A stretch of 64,000 nucleotides of DNA from Paenibacillus sp. FJAT-29882 (GCF_001510645.1 NZ_LMVB01000001.1:1664436-1728435), one strand, 5' to 3'. Positions 9,155 to 18,414 are shown, numbered from the stretch's first letter. Made by a program: numbers and translations. The notes: generated by a model from the letters alone, not told the origin.

Positions 9155-9721
9155 ATGAAAATTGTAGGAATCTCAGGTTCTAATGTAGGCTCCAAGACAC
9201 GAACAGCAATGGATTATACGTTAAAATTAGCAAATGAGAAATATCCCGATGCAGAAATCACATTAATAGACCTTGCAGAATATGAATTGGTGTTTAGTGA
9301 TGGACGAAATTATTGGGAGTACGAAGGGGATACTAAGTATGTAACAGAAACTATAATGGCAGCAGATGCGATTATTATCGGTACACCCGTATTTCAAGCA
9401 TCTATTCCAGCGACATTAAAAAATATTTTTGATTTATTACCAATCAACGCTTTCCGAGATAAAGTAGTGAGTATGCTTGTTACAGCTGGAACTGCTAAGC
9501 ATTATTTAATGGTGGAACAACAGTTAAAACCAATTTTAGCTTATATGAAGGCACATATTGTCCAAACCTACGTATTTATCGAAGAAAAGGATTTCCAACG
9601 AAAAGAAATAATCAATGATGATATCCTTTTCCGTATGGAGCGTTTAGTGGAAGACACAGTTTTACTTGTTCAATCATACTCGAACGTTCGCCAAGCAAAA
9701 GATGCGGAATATGATTTTTAA
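9155..9721 (+). CDS. NAD(P)H-dependent FMN reductase
   Basis: The protein has 188 residues from the ATG at 9155, eight bases after AAGGAG; a GTG at 9146 is inside the ribosome site. The flavodoxin-like fold starts KIVGISGSNVGSKTRTAMDY with the FMN phosphate loop, and the second FMN site is GTPVFQASIPATLKN (about 73-87). It reduces FMN with NAD(P)H and is the likely partner of the adjacent LLM monooxygenase. It is the last gene of the MarR-controlled operon. Confidence 0.9.
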   Translation: MKIVGISGSNVGSKTRTAMDYTLKLANEKYPDAEITLIDLAEYELVFSDGRNYWEYEGDTKYVTETIMAADAIIIGTPVFQASIPATLKNIFDLLPINAFRDKVVSMLVTAGTAKHYLMVEQQLKPILAYMKAHIVQTYVFIEEKDFQRKEIINDDILFRMERLVEDTVLLVQSYSNVRQAKDAEYDF

Positions 9722-10188
9722 AAAGGTTAAGTCAGTTGAAACTGGGTATTATAGCACCGATGTTGACAACAGTATAGGAACATAGTTATTCAACTAAAAT
9801 GATATTTTCCTGTAACATAGATTAGCGCTCATTTTCATTTTAGGTCGCACTTCTTAAAGTCTTCTTCCTTTTTGAATTTGACCATTCATCTCGTGAACTC
9901 TGTATGCCATATTCTTTCCTGAAGGAAGATTCTTGTCTCTATTGTCAGTTGTTCATTACCACTACAACAATTAGATGAATCTTGCTTAATTTCATTCGGG
10001 TAGGGAAGTGTTACAACAACTAGTCTTTTCTTGAAGTAAAATAGGTTAGGTTATGGGTAAAAGTAACCACATATTGTTTTTTTACTTATAACATAAAGGG
10101 TTATGTGTGTGTTAAATAATAAGGGAAAAGTAGATTTGACCTTTAACAAAAGCCTACTGTAACGCACATCTTTTTTGTAAGAATACAA
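9722..10188. other. Intergenic, no clear feature
   Basis: The minus strand between about 9895 and 10022 is open for some 43 codons with a protein-like sequence but no start or ribosome site. It may be a gene remnant. Nothing else is seen. Confidence 0.3.
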
Positions 10189-10242
10189 AAAAGTACCCTA
10201 AAGATAGACTTTTTTAAGCGTCTAATCTATAGGGTACTTTTA
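10189..10242. terminator. Terminator of brnQ (bidirectional)
   Basis: AAAGTACCCTA with AGATAGAC pairs with GTCTAATCT and ATAGGGTACTTT around a loop of about ten bases, flanked by A and T runs. Confidence 0.75.
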
Positions 10243-10319
10243 AAGATGTTTTAAACTGTGTAAAAAATAGGTTATAGTTCAATCACTAGACCGCTTTTAA
10301 GACTAGATTATTTAGTTAA

Positions 10320-11660
10320 TTAATCTAGTTGGTGATTAAGTCCGAATTTCTCTCGTAATATGCTACTGCCATAACCAATGAATCCTCCAACAATTGCAGG
10401 AATAATCCACCCTAGTCCTACGTCATACATAGGAAGAATTGCATTAAAGAAATGATCAATGGACGTAAAGTGTATGCCAACTCCATTTAATCCATCAAAT
10501 AAACTAATTATAAATGTTAAAAGTAAGCTTCCTTGATAAACTTCTGCTTTCCCTTTAAATAAAGAATGAAAAAAGGTTAAGAAAATTAATACTATAGCTA
10601 AAGGATAAATAGCTGTTAATACAGGTACAGATATAGCAATTAATTGTGTTAACCCAATATTAGCAACTATTGCACTAAAAATAGATAAACTAATAGCGAG
10701 TGTTTTGTAAGATATCTTAGGAAATAGCTTATGGAAATATGTAGAGCATGATGAAACTAGTCCTACGCTCGTTGTTAAACAAGCTACTGTTATCATTAAT
10801 CCTAATAATATCCCACCATAGGAACCAAAATAGTACTCCGAGACTTTTGCTAAGATTATACCTCCATTATCTAAATGTCCAAGTTTTTCTACACTTGAGG
10901 CACCCATATAAGATAGAGAAGTATAAAAGGTTGCTAGGATAATGGCAGCAACTCCAGTTGCTTTTCCACAAACAATCATAATTTGTTTTTTTGTTTTTGC
11001 ACCTTTGTCTTTAATAGCATTAATGATCATGATACCAAAAACAAAAGATGCAAGAGTATCCATTGTTAAATAGCCTTCTCTAAACCCATTAAAAAATGGT
11101 TGAACTGAGTAATCCTTAACAGGTGCTTGGAAGTCACCGATTGGATGAATTAAAGCAACTACTACTAAGACTCCAATAAACATTAACTTGATTGGTGTTA
11201 ATACCTTCCCAACAATTTCGACAATTTTCGCAGGATTAAGCGAAAAAAGACATGTAATGCTAAAAAATACGATGGTAAAAATAAGTAAAGGTATAGGACC
11301 TGAGTTTTCGGACAAAAAAGGTTTGACACCTACCTCAAAAGAAACGTTTCCTGTTCTCGGTATAGCGAATAAAGGACCGATTGCTAAATAAAGAATAGTT
11401 GTAAATATTATCCCAAACACAGGATGTACACGACTTGCTAACGATTGTAAATCATCTTTCCCCGAAAAACCAAGTGCTAATACACCAAGTAATGGTAATC
11501 CTACTCCTGTTACTAAAAATCCTGCATTAGCTGACCAAATATTTATTCCTGCTGATTGACCAAGCATTGGTGGAAAAATTAAATTTCCTGCCCCAAAGAA
11601 TAAAGCAAATAACATTAAACCAATAACCACTATAAATGAAAATGGTACTTTATTAGACAA
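10320..11660 (-). CDS. brnQ: Branched-chain amino acid:cation symporter
   Basis: The 446-residue protein has about 12 transmembrane segments. The family signature FFGAGNLIFPPMLG lies at 21-34. It imports Leu, Ile and Val with Na+ or H+. The start is a TTG seven bases after GGAGG on the minus strand. A CodY-box-like sequence lies about 50-65 bases upstream, in keeping with CodY control of brnQ in Bacillus. It is monocistronic. Confidence 0.93.
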   Translation of the reverse strand: MSNKVPFSFIVVIGLMLFALFFGAGNLIFPPMLGQSAGINIWSANAGFLVTGVGLPLLGVLALGFSGKDDLQSLASRVHPVFGIIFTTILYLAIGPLFAIPRTGNVSFEVGVKPFLSENSGPIPLLIFTIVFFSITCLFSLNPAKIVEIVGKVLTPIKLMFIGVLVVVALIHPIGDFQAPVKDYSVQPFFNGFREGYLTMDTLASFVFGIMIINAIKDKGAKTKKQIMIVCGKATGVAAIILATFYTSLSYMGASSVEKLGHLDNGGIILAKVSEYYFGSYGGILLGLMITVACLTTSVGLVSSCSTYFHKLFPKISYKTLAISLSIFSAIVANIGLTQLIAISVPVLTAIYPLAIVLIFLTFFHSLFKGKAEVYQGSLLLTFIISLFDGLNGVGIHFTSIDHFFNAILPMYDVGLGWIIPAIVGGFIGYGSSILREKFGLNHQLD

Positions 11661-11709
11661 ATTAAAACCTCCATGAAATATCTAAAATTTACTATTTAGA
11701 AAAAATATT

Positions 11710-11725
11710 AATTTTTCTAATAATT
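11710..11725 (-). promoter_or_regulatory. Possible CodY box upstream of brnQ
   Basis: On the minus strand AATTATTAGAAAAAT matches the CodY consensus AATTTTCWGAAAATT at 12 of 15 positions. In AT-rich DNA this is weak evidence, supported only by the known CodY control of brnQ in Bacillus. Confidence 0.3.
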
Positions 11726-11796
11726 ACGTACAAGCAATTATATAAGACCGTATTGTATTATAACCATATAAATTTAATATTTCAATATATTTTTAT

Positions 11797-11905
11797 TATA
11801 TTCCTTAACCCAAATACGCTCTACAGTATTCAAGTTCGGAGAGTACGGCGGTAAAAAGAGAAGGGGGAGATGATTTTCATTCTCCTCCAAAAAAAAGGTT
11901 CAGAA
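11797..11905 (-). pseudogene. IS630-family transposase, C-terminal remnant
   Basis: Minus-strand translation gives [18 protein letters not shown], the DDE-domain signature of IS630/Tc1 transposases (LPPYSPxLNPIExxW). The stretch breaks upstream in a run of eight T's and has no downstream remainder or visible terminal repeats. This is a dead relic. Confidence 0.75.
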
Positions 11906-12030
11906 GCTTCAAGATATGTCATTGGAAACTGACCACTTTTTCTTTGTTAATGTGAATAGAAAGGGAAGTGGGTTGAATATAATAAGATAATAAATTTGAT
12001 CATGCTTACTAAGAATGGGAGTGGAAAATT

Positions 12031-12201
12031 ATGAAGATATCTGAGATATATAAAAGGTATTTAAAAGGGGAGAAATTTAAGAGTATACGTGAAATTAATC
12101 TTGGATATTTACCTATAAAACGGCCAGCTGATTTAGTGGGGCGTTCACCAATTATGCGAGAACTTGCCAAGAAACATTCAAAACATTTAAATAATAAATA
12201 A
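12031..12201 (+). CDS. Small basic protein, 56 residues, unknown
   Basis: The ATG at 12031 follows GGGAGTGG. The product is lysine- and arginine-rich (KISEIYKRYLKGEKF at the N-terminus, ending AKKHSKHLNNK), with no membrane segment and no recognised domain. It sits between brnQ and a convergent small gene. Codon use and a ribosome site make it a plausible gene. Confidence 0.5.
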   Translation: MKISEIYKRYLKGEKFKSIREINLGYLPIKRPADLVGRSPIMRELAKKHSKHLNNK

Positions 12202-12232
12202 ACCCCCGCTCAATTGTGCAAACGGGGGATAA
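12195..12232 (-). terminator. Terminator for the minus-strand small gene
   Basis: On the minus strand CCCCCG pairs with CGGGGG around a 14-nt loop and is followed by TTTATTTATT. The stem also lies just after the stop of the plus-strand 56-residue gene. Confidence 0.65.
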
Positions 12233-12237
12233 TAATA

Positions 12238-12426
12238 TTAGTTGATTTTTTTGTATTGCGTCATTCTTATTACTAATGGATCCGTTTTACTAACATGAAT
12301 GGGTCTAACTATACTACCAGTTATTTTTACTTGATTAGCATTCCTATTAGTACTTGTTTCACCCAATTTTCTTTTTGCCCGATCTCTAATATCTTGTGTT
12401 CTAATTGGAGTTTTAGCGCTTTCCAT
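12238..12426 (-). CDS. Small hydrophilic protein, 62 residues, unknown
   Basis: The start is the ATG at 12426, eight bases after AAAGGAG on the minus strand; an in-frame TTG at 12447 lies upstream of that site. The product (MESAKTPIRTQDIRDRAKRK...) is basic, soluble and unrecognised. The last 33 bases of coding sequence are repeated exactly at 36138-36170, where they encode VIRMTQYKK followed by a stop. A paralogue therefore once existed elsewhere in the window. Confidence 0.55.
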   Translation of the reverse strand: MESAKTPIRTQDIRDRAKRKLGETSTNRNANQVKITGSIVRPIHVSKTDPLVIRMTQYKKIN

Positions 12427-12484
12427 ATAGATCACTCCTTTATTCAATGATATATGAATAACCTTTCATTCGTCAAGACTAGAC

Positions 12485-13468
12485 TCATGTTCCGTTTCCA
12501 ACGTTACCATCATTACTTGTCAAAGCCACCATATACTCGATGTTTTCAATATTCTTACTGATCGTATTATGTAATAGTTCGAAAAGGTATCTATCTAAAA
12601 TGTCAAAGGGATACGTATAACTGCTAATAACAGTAACATACTCATCTACGCCGTAACAAAAATAGAAAACAAGATAATTCTTTTTAAATAAGTTATCTTG
12701 ATTATTTTTATTGAAAATTGCAGATTCTCCTGTTTCTTTAGTTTCTTCGACTAATTCATTTAACTCTTCAGGTACAGATCCATTGTATACACTATATGAA
12801 AACGTAGCATGTAGTGGGTGGTTTTTGTACCCCGCTTGAATCTCTGCTAAAAAATAGTCTAATACCTCTTTAAAATCAATCATTGAATCATTTAAAAAGT
12901 CTAGCGTTCTTCCAGCTGCATGATCACTAGCTAAATAGGCCATTAGTTTAGCTTTAGTTCCGCTGATTTCAACCGTTTCAATTGCTGCTTGCTCAATATC
13001 ATCTACCTCAAATTCCATATTGAAAAACTTAAATCGTTTTAGGCGTTTAAAGGCAACAGGAATGATCAAAAATAAAAGCATCCAAATTAAAAGTAAAAAG
13101 AGGCCTCGAAAGATAACTTTATTAAAGTTTGATTCTACAATAGGTTTAACTAAAATATTTAACCACGTTTCCTTCTCTTGAGTATTGCTATTTAAAGAAT
13201 TTTCAACTGCTATAACGTCCGACTTTGTTTCATCGTTTTTTAAAGACGGTGCGTTAGAAGGCGTATGTACAGAGGATACACTCTTTTCTGACTGTAAAAA
13301 GAGTTTCTCTGGATTCTCATTGATAGTCTTAATGCCAATTAGAAGGGAGGCAACCGTCATCCATATTAAAATCAGAACAATTCCCGTAGTGTATAAATAA
13401 GGGATTAAAAAATGAATCCATTGAAAAAATGATCTTCTTTCCGCATTTTTATTATTCATGTAAGGCAC
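12485..13468 (-). CDS. Two-span membrane protein with cytoplasmic domain, unknown
   Basis: A GTG at 13468 lies about six bases after AGGAAG; an ATG at 13459 is the alternative, and the frame is open further upstream to 13552. The product is about 327 residues. It has a first membrane segment (LIPYLYTTGIVLILIWMTVA), an extracytoplasmic Ser/Asn-rich loop, and a second membrane segment (GLFLLLIWMLLFLIIPVAF). A cytoplasmic domain of about 190 residues with an acidic N-terminal half follows. No family is recognised; the layout suggests a sensor or scaffold. It is monocistronic. Confidence 0.6.
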   Translation of the reverse strand: MPYMNNKNAERRSFFQWIHFLIPYLYTTGIVLILIWMTVASLLIGIKTINENPEKLFLQSEKSVSSVHTPSNAPSLKNDETKSDVIAVENSLNSNTQEKETWLNILVKPIVESNFNKVIFRGLFLLLIWMLLFLIIPVAFKRLKRFKFFNMEFEVDDIEQAAIETVEISGTKAKLMAYLASDHAAGRTLDFLNDSMIDFKEVLDYFLAEIQAGYKNHPLHATFSYSVYNGSVPEELNELVEETKETGESAIFNKNNQDNLFKKNYLVFYFCYGVDEYVTVISSYTYPFDILDRYLFELLHNTISKNIENIEYMVALTSNDGNVGNGT

Positions 13469-13695
13469 AATTCTTCCTTTCCTCTTTTCTGTGGAAAGGG
13501 GCGGGGCTTCGCAAAAACAGCTCCGCACCGCCACCTTTATAAGGTGATACAATTGGAGAACCTAAACTTTTTTCAACGTTGGGTTGCGTGTAGGCGCTCA
13601 TGGATATTTTTTATTATATCAAAATGCTTTCTATCTAATAATATTGTAAACTATTCAATTTTAAAAGTTTATTATTTTGGGTTATTTGTACGGAA

Positions 13696-13864
13696 GAGTT
13701 AGGGTTAAGACCAAATGATGTTTTATTGGTAAATGCTTATAAATCTTCAATCAGGCATATCAATGGCTAAAGGAAAATTCTTCTTCAGTTCGCTGGCCAG
13801 CATAACTGAATTAAAACGCGATATCATTAAGCGTAAGAACGAAAGGTGGATTGATGATAGCTAG
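13696..13864 (+). pseudogene. Serine recombinase (resolvase/invertase) remnant
   Basis: Two frames each carry a piece. LRPNDVLLVNAYKSSIRHI (13705-13761) matches the resolvase stretch LRPGDxLVVWxLDRLGRSxxxL. GKFFFSSLASITELKRDII (13772-13828) matches the E-helix stretch GxLFFxIFAxLAEFERDLI. The catalytic N-terminus and the DNA-binding C-terminus are gone. The remainder of 13469-13973 shows only a GC-rich imperfect hairpin near 13498-13532. Confidence 0.6.
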
Positions 13865-13973
13865 AGCAACGGGAAGTGGAGGGGACAAACCTAAGGAAAT
13901 GATTAAGTTATTCTGCCTATATGTTACACTTTATTAGAAGTTATTTAGCATTGGGAAAAAGGGAGAGAAAGCA

Positions 13974-14654
13974 ATGTTACAATCATTGATTTTTGATATG
14001 GATGGCACTCTATTTCAAACAGATAAAATTTTAGAATTATCACTTGATGATACTTTTAACCATTTACGGTCACTACATATATGGGATACAGTAACCCCTA
14101 TTGATAAATACCGTGAAATTATGGGTGTACCTTTACCGCAAGTATGGGAAGCTTTGTTACCTAACCATTCCAATGAAATAAGGGAACAAACAGATGCTTA
14201 TTTTCTGGAAAGATTAGTTGAAAACATAAGCAGTGGGAAAGGTGCCTTATATCCTCATGTAAAGGAAGTTTTCAGTTATTTAAAAGAGAATAATTGTTCC
14301 ATTTACATAGCTAGTAATGGTTTAACGGAATATTTAAAAGCAATTGTAAGTTATTATAATTTGGATAATTGGGTTACTGAAACATTTAGTATTCAACAAA
14401 TTCAAACGCTCGATAAAGGAGATTTAGTTAAAACAATTATAAAAAAATATGATATAAAAAAAGCAGCTGTAGTCGGAGACCGTCTATCTGATATTAATGC
14501 GGCCAAAGATAATGGTTTAATTGCAATTGGATGTAATTTTGATTTTGCACAGGAAGATGAACTCGCTCAGGCTGATTTAGTAATAGATGACTTAATTGAG
14601 CTAAAAACACTATTACCTAAAATGAAACAACGGAATTGTATTCTCATAGAGTAA
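13974..14654 (+). CDS. HAD-superfamily phosphatase (phosphoglycolate phosphatase-like)
   Basis: The 226-residue protein has all four HAD motifs: DMDGT (8-12, with Asp8 the nucleophile and Asp10 the acid), the motif II Ser in IASNG, the motif III Lys in LDKGDLVK, and VVGDRLSDINAA as motif IV. A helical cap domain lies between motifs I and II, as in subfamily I enzymes such as Gph and PpaX. It is a cytosolic phosphomonoesterase of unknown substrate. The ATG follows AGGGAGAG, and the gene is transcribed alone. Confidence 0.88.
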   Translation: MLQSLIFDMDGTLFQTDKILELSLDDTFNHLRSLHIWDTVTPIDKYREIMGVPLPQVWEALLPNHSNEIREQTDAYFLERLVENISSGKGALYPHVKEVFSYLKENNCSIYIASNGLTEYLKAIVSYYNLDNWVTETFSIQQIQTLDKGDLVKTIIKKYDIKKAAVVGDRLSDINAAKDNGLIAIGCNFDFAQEDELAQADLVIDDLIELKTLLPKMKQRNCILIE

Positions 14655-14815
14655 CGGAAGAAGCATTAGAACTATGAAAACTTTCAAAAATTTAGTGATT
14701 ACACAGGAGCGGGTTTAAACTGCATGCTTTCTTCTATCATGTAAGAACGATATTTTCTTACATAATCTGTGGTGAAGCAAGGGCCACATGAATGGCTAAC
14801 AAGGTACTTTAATTC

Positions 14816-14848
14816 AACATTGGACCACCAAATTGGTGGTCCAATGTT
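14816..14848. repeat. Perfect 14-bp inverted repeat
   Basis: AACATTGGACCACC and its complement surround the loop AAATT. There is no T-tract on either side, so it is not a typical terminator, though it is the first strong hairpin after the HAD gene. Nearby, CCACAATCA (14912) and TGATTGTGG form a second, looser pair. No gene is seen in 14655-15221. Confidence 0.6.
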
Positions 14849-15018
14849 CGAAAATAATTATAATCATATATCCCCCTTTCTTTAAAGAACTGATTCAACA
14901 CCTTTTGATCTTCCACAATCAAGCCATATTAAAATTATTAAGTGATTGTGGTCAGTAATAGGCTGGAATTCTATTAAAACTTAGTGTAGACCAAGAAAAC
15001 AGCGAATTAGTATGCTTC

Positions 15019-15041
15019 AGATTCTCTCTCAGACGAAATTA
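15019..15041. repeat. Left direct repeat flanking the tyrosine recombinase gene
   Basis: The 23-bp sequence is identical to 16489-16511 except for one base and includes CTCTCAGACGAAATTA. Together the two copies bracket the recombinase gene at a spacing of 1470 bp. This copy lies between the arms of TAGTATGC/GCATACTA. Confidence 0.6.
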
Positions 15042-15180
15042 AATTTAATTTTGCATACTACTCTTCATTAATTTTGTTCTAGACGTGAATATTGTGAAAA
15101 GTATCTTCCTATTTTGTATAATCTCATGCATTATGACCTATGTACCAGACTTATATCCATAGACTTCAAAGTCAATGCAA

Positions 15181-15212
15181 ATTCCCCACATTGTAAGGTT
15201 TGCGGGGAATTT
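15181..15212 (-). terminator. Probable terminator of the recombinase gene
   Basis: AAATTCCCC and GGGGAATTT pair around a 13-nt loop just downstream of the minus-strand stop codon; the T-tract is poor. Confidence 0.5.
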
Positions 15213-15221
15213 ATTAATCAG

Positions 15222-16340
15222 TCACTTAAACACATTCACTTTATTTAAATGAATATACGTATTATCCTGATTCACACGTTCCAAGTATATATTTGTGGTA
15301 GAAATATCAGAATGACCGGCCCAATCCTTAACCACAGCAAGCGGAACATCATTTTCAAGTAACATCGTGACAAAAGTATGTCGAAACCAGTGAGGTGAGA
15401 CTTTAGAATTTTTTCCTGCCAAATGAACGGCTTCCTTGACAATCTTATAAAGGCTTGGATAGGTTAACCGTTTTTTATGTTTACATGGTTCTTTCTTATT
15501 ATATAAAGCGAAAAATAGCGGGCTGACATCCTCTGGATTTATCTCAACAGATTCTCCAAGACTTTTGCGATAATCGAATAGCAGCTCTATAGTCTCTTCT
15601 TTGACGGGAATGGATCGCGGTTTTTTTCCTTTACCAATCACATCCGCATATAAATGACCTTGACGATTGTAACGAAAACTGCCCCAATTCAAACTTACTA
15701 GCTCACTGGCACGAAGACCCGTGGTATAAAGAAGATAGCCAATCAATAAATTACGTTTTTCCAACTGTTCACGATTCGTATTTGCTTTTACAATTTTGGG
15801 GAAGCAGGAAATCAGATATTCCGCATCTTTCTGATTCAATTCTCTGACTTGGACCCGAGTTTGCTCCGCTGCTGGACGAGTTTCTTCTATTATATAGTGT
15901 CCTTTTTTAGATGTTGGCTTGGAGATCCAAGTGGAAAGAAGTGCTTTGTAAAATTGCGTTTCATATCCAAAGTCTAATAGTCTTCGAAAAAACTCTAGTT
16001 TTCTTATAGCAGATTTAGAGGCATACTTTTCTTTAATATATTTATTGTAAGCTTTTACTTCTGGAAAACCTATATTTCGAAAAGTCAGGGAATGCTCCAT
16101 TAAAAATTGTAGTAACGTTTTGGCATCCGAACGGTAAGCTCTTATCGTGTGGGGGGACAGCGACTTATCTGGAGTAAATATTTTTTCTGAAAAAAATAAT
16201 TCCAAAAAATCTTGCTCAGAGCTATCCGAAAGAGAAAGGTTTCGATGTTCATCGAGTAAGTGTCGATGTTCTAATTTATTTTGTAACTGCGTTAAATAGT
16301 GCTCACTCGTCAAATGATCAAGAAGGGTTAAATCATTCAT
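15222..16340 (-). CDS. XerC/D-like tyrosine recombinase
   Basis: The 372-residue protein has an N-terminal core-binding (SAM-like) domain (about 41-140) and a C-terminal catalytic domain (about 165-372). The full active site is visible: Arg210 (TGLRASE), a Lys in GKGKK (236-240), His317 and Arg320 (HWFRHTF), His343 (GHSDIS) and nucleophile Tyr352 (TTNIYLE). The N-terminus carries about 50 extra residues compared with XerC. The ATG follows AGGAGACT. The gene is complete, alone, and bracketed by 23-bp near-identical direct repeats, so it may be a mobile or phase-variation recombinase rather than a dif-acting Xer enzyme. Confidence 0.88.
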   Translation of the reverse strand: MNDLTLLDHLTSEHYLTQLQNKLEHRHLLDEHRNLSLSDSSEQDFLELFFSEKIFTPDKSLSPHTIRAYRSDAKTLLQFLMEHSLTFRNIGFPEVKAYNKYIKEKYASKSAIRKLEFFRRLLDFGYETQFYKALLSTWISKPTSKKGHYIIEETRPAAEQTRVQVRELNQKDAEYLISCFPKIVKANTNREQLEKRNLLIGYLLYTTGLRASELVSLNWGSFRYNRQGHLYADVIGKGKKPRSIPVKEETIELLFDYRKSLGESVEINPEDVSPLFFALYNKKEPCKHKKRLTYPSLYKIVKEAVHLAGKNSKVSPHWFRHTFVTMLLENDVPLAVVKDWAGHSDISTTNIYLERVNQDNTYIHLNKVNVFK

Positions 16341-16482
16341 TAGTTAGTCTCCTATATGTATTAAATTTATCATAATTTTATTATGTATAGTAAAGATAAG
16401 ATCTAATTATCTTTACTTCTATTTTAACATAGAATATTCGTTCTATATAGGGATTCTTTCACAAAAATATCTATTTTTCTAA

Positions 16483-16511
16483 TGTCTGAGATTCGCTCTC
16501 AGACGAAATTA
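16483..16511. repeat. Right direct repeat with palindromic core
   Basis: GTCTGAGA and TCTCAGAC form a perfect 8-bp inverted repeat around TTCGC (16484-16504), overlapping the second copy of the 23-bp direct repeat (16489-16511). Two inverted arms around a short spacer are the usual form of a tyrosine recombinase core site. Confidence 0.55.
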
Positions 16512-16521
16512 GTTTTATTTT

Positions 16522-16650
16522 TTAATACCATTGGCCATTCATTTCATTACAGCGGCCCTTAGTATTTTTTATAAATTCTTCCAAAAAAGTTTCCACTTGA
16601 TAGCGAGGAAGAGTGAATGAACTTCTTTTTTTGAAAGGTTTATGTTAGCC
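16522..16650 (-). pseudogene. C-terminal gene fragment, unknown
   Basis: The minus strand is open for about 40 codons ending in a stop, with protein-like text (RYQVETFLEEFIKNTKG and EMNGQWY at the end) but no start. It abuts the right repeat of the recombinase unit, so the rest of the gene may have been removed when the element inserted or rearranged. Confidence 0.4.
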
Positions 16651-16687
16651 TTGATTAATTAATAGTTAATGGTTATGAAGTATATTC

Positions 16688-16828
16688 ATGTGGACATACG
16701 AAGATAGCTTTCAAATAGGAGTGAATAACAAAGAAATACAGATGTATGATCAGGGACTATTGAAGAACTTTCAAATGGCAAATAAAAAAACAAAAACTGT
16801 CATTTATGCACAATATTTGTTATCATAA
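16688..16828 (+). CDS. Possible 46-residue protein or fragment
   Basis: An ATG opens 46 codons (MWTYEDSFQIGVNN...) without a good ribosome site. The composition is protein-like but no family is recognised. The remainder of 16829-17482 is AT-rich; the frame at about 17349-17480 (VDPESFIDFKENFSVVKEM) may be another remnant. Confidence 0.25.
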   Translation: MWTYEDSFQIGVNNKEIQMYDQGLLKNFQMANKKTKTVIYAQYLLS

Positions 16829-17482
16829 CGGATTCAACAGAAAATGTAATCCAACCAACCATAAAGTATATTGATATAATCTATTGTCAGTAATAATCCG
16901 TAATTTTTGGCATTTTATCTATATTTAAATATATTGATATAATAATTTAATCATAGATATATATTTTCCGTAACCTTTTCTAGAACTGTTTTGACCAGAT
17001 GAAAATAGTTTCAATGCGAATTTACTACGAAAAAATTCTTCTGAAAATCCAGTATACCGTTGAAAATAAACAATTCTATATTCTGATGCCTACCATTTAT
17101 TTGTACTGTATATGCCCCATAGGTTGCTGTAATCTTTTTACTAGTCAAGTACTACTAAACACAATTGAGGCTAATATAATAACGGAATACTTATCAATAC
17201 TTCATTGTCCAATTACTGTTACTAGCATTTAATTGATCTATGTTTTGGCAGTATGTTTCTAATGCTTTATGAATATTTTAAAAGTGAGTTATTGTATAAT
17301 CGCTAATTTTTATACAAACTTGTGAAGAAATACTTATTACACTAACCTAAGTGTAGATCCAGAAAGTTTTATCGATTTTAAGGAGAACTTCTCAGTAGTT
17401 AAAGAAATGATTGTAGTAAGAGTGAAAATAAGCTTTCTAAAAATAACGAAAGGGAAGAATAAAAAAGAAAAGAGGAAATGCG

Positions 17483-18274
17483 ATGAAAAAGCTAATAATA
17501 CTAACTTTTATTATTGTGGTAATGACTGCTTGTGGAAATGAAGACGAAACAAAGTTGCAAACGCAAAATCAAGAACAAATAGTAGACGATGTTGAAGCAG
17601 ATCATGGTCAGACGGAAGAACAAGGGACAGAAAATGAAGAACACGTTGAAACAAATAAAAATGTAGCAAGTGAAAGCGATTCAGAACCAATAAGTTTCCA
17701 AAGCATTATTCCGAGTGAATGGGACATTACGTTACCTACAGATTTTTCTGTCACACAAGGAAAGTATTTAACTGCTATTGCATCTTTACAACAAGATATA
17801 GTAACTTTTGAATTTTATGAAACAGATAAAGAACTAGCTTTAAACGATCCGAATATAAAAAAAACCGGGCAATTAATTGGACATTTAGTAATTAATAAAT
17901 ATGCATCGGCAGCAGCTGCAAGTGAAGAAATAGATAAAAGCATTTTCACTGATGGTGAAACTGTTAATTTAGGCCATGGCATAACTGGGTATCAAGATGC
18001 AGGAGCGGGCTCATTATTTACAAGTTGGAATGAAGGACGCTGGGCCATCATCGCACGTTCAACAACAGAAAAATCAGAAGCAAGCTTAGCGACAGCAAAA
18101 GAAACTGTAGAATTTTTGGAAACACATATGATGCCCATTCCAAAGCAGTATGGGCATTTGCATATTGATGCAGAACATAAAGGTAGCTTTGCAAAATGGC
18201 AAAAACAAAACTTCGTTTATACGTTAACAGACTTTGGTGACAAAACACTCAATTGGCTTGTAACTTTTAAATAA
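17483..18274 (+). CDS. Lipoprotein of unknown function
   Basis: The 263-residue protein has a lipoprotein signal peptide (MKKLIILTFIIVVMTAC), with the lipobox VMTAC placing the lipidated Cys at position 17. A long acidic Glu/Gln/Asn-rich linker (about 18-68) is followed by a compact domain (70-263) starting SIIPSEWDITLPTDF. It would be anchored outside the membrane. No catalytic motif is recognised. The ATG follows AAAGAGGAAATGCG, and the gene is monocistronic with a strong terminator. Confidence 0.75.
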   Translation: MKKLIILTFIIVVMTACGNEDETKLQTQNQEQIVDDVEADHGQTEEQGTENEEHVETNKNVASESDSEPISFQSIIPSEWDITLPTDFSVTQGKYLTAIASLQQDIVTFEFYETDKELALNDPNIKKTGQLIGHLVINKYASAAAASEEIDKSIFTDGETVNLGHGITGYQDAGAGSLFTSWNEGRWAIIARSTTEKSEASLATAKETVEFLETHMMPIPKQYGHLHIDAEHKGSFAKWQKQNFVYTLTDFGDKTLNWLVTFK

Positions 18275-18376
18275 AAGGTATGAGATCTTTTTTTATTAAA
18301 AGTCAAGAGTTAAAGTAATGCGCTTAATACATCAGTATTCTTTATACAATGTGCAACATTATAACAAGTTATTTTT

Positions 18377-18414
18377 AAGCTGAACTAATTTTTGTATTAG
18401 TTCAGCTTTTATTT
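18377..18414 (+). terminator. Terminator after the lipoprotein gene
   Basis: AAGCTGAACTAAT and ATTAGTTCAGCTT form a perfect 13-bp stem around TTTTGT, followed by TTATTT. Confidence 0.85.

Noticed and set aside
15222..16340. Chromosome dimer resolvase XerC/XerD
   Set aside because: It is longer than Xer proteins, carries an N-terminal extension, has no dif-like site nearby and is bracketed by its own repeats, so a mobile-element or switch role is more likely.
16999..17232. 77-codon plus-strand frame
   Set aside because: No ribosome site and composition of random AT-rich translation (many Ile, Tyr, Cys).
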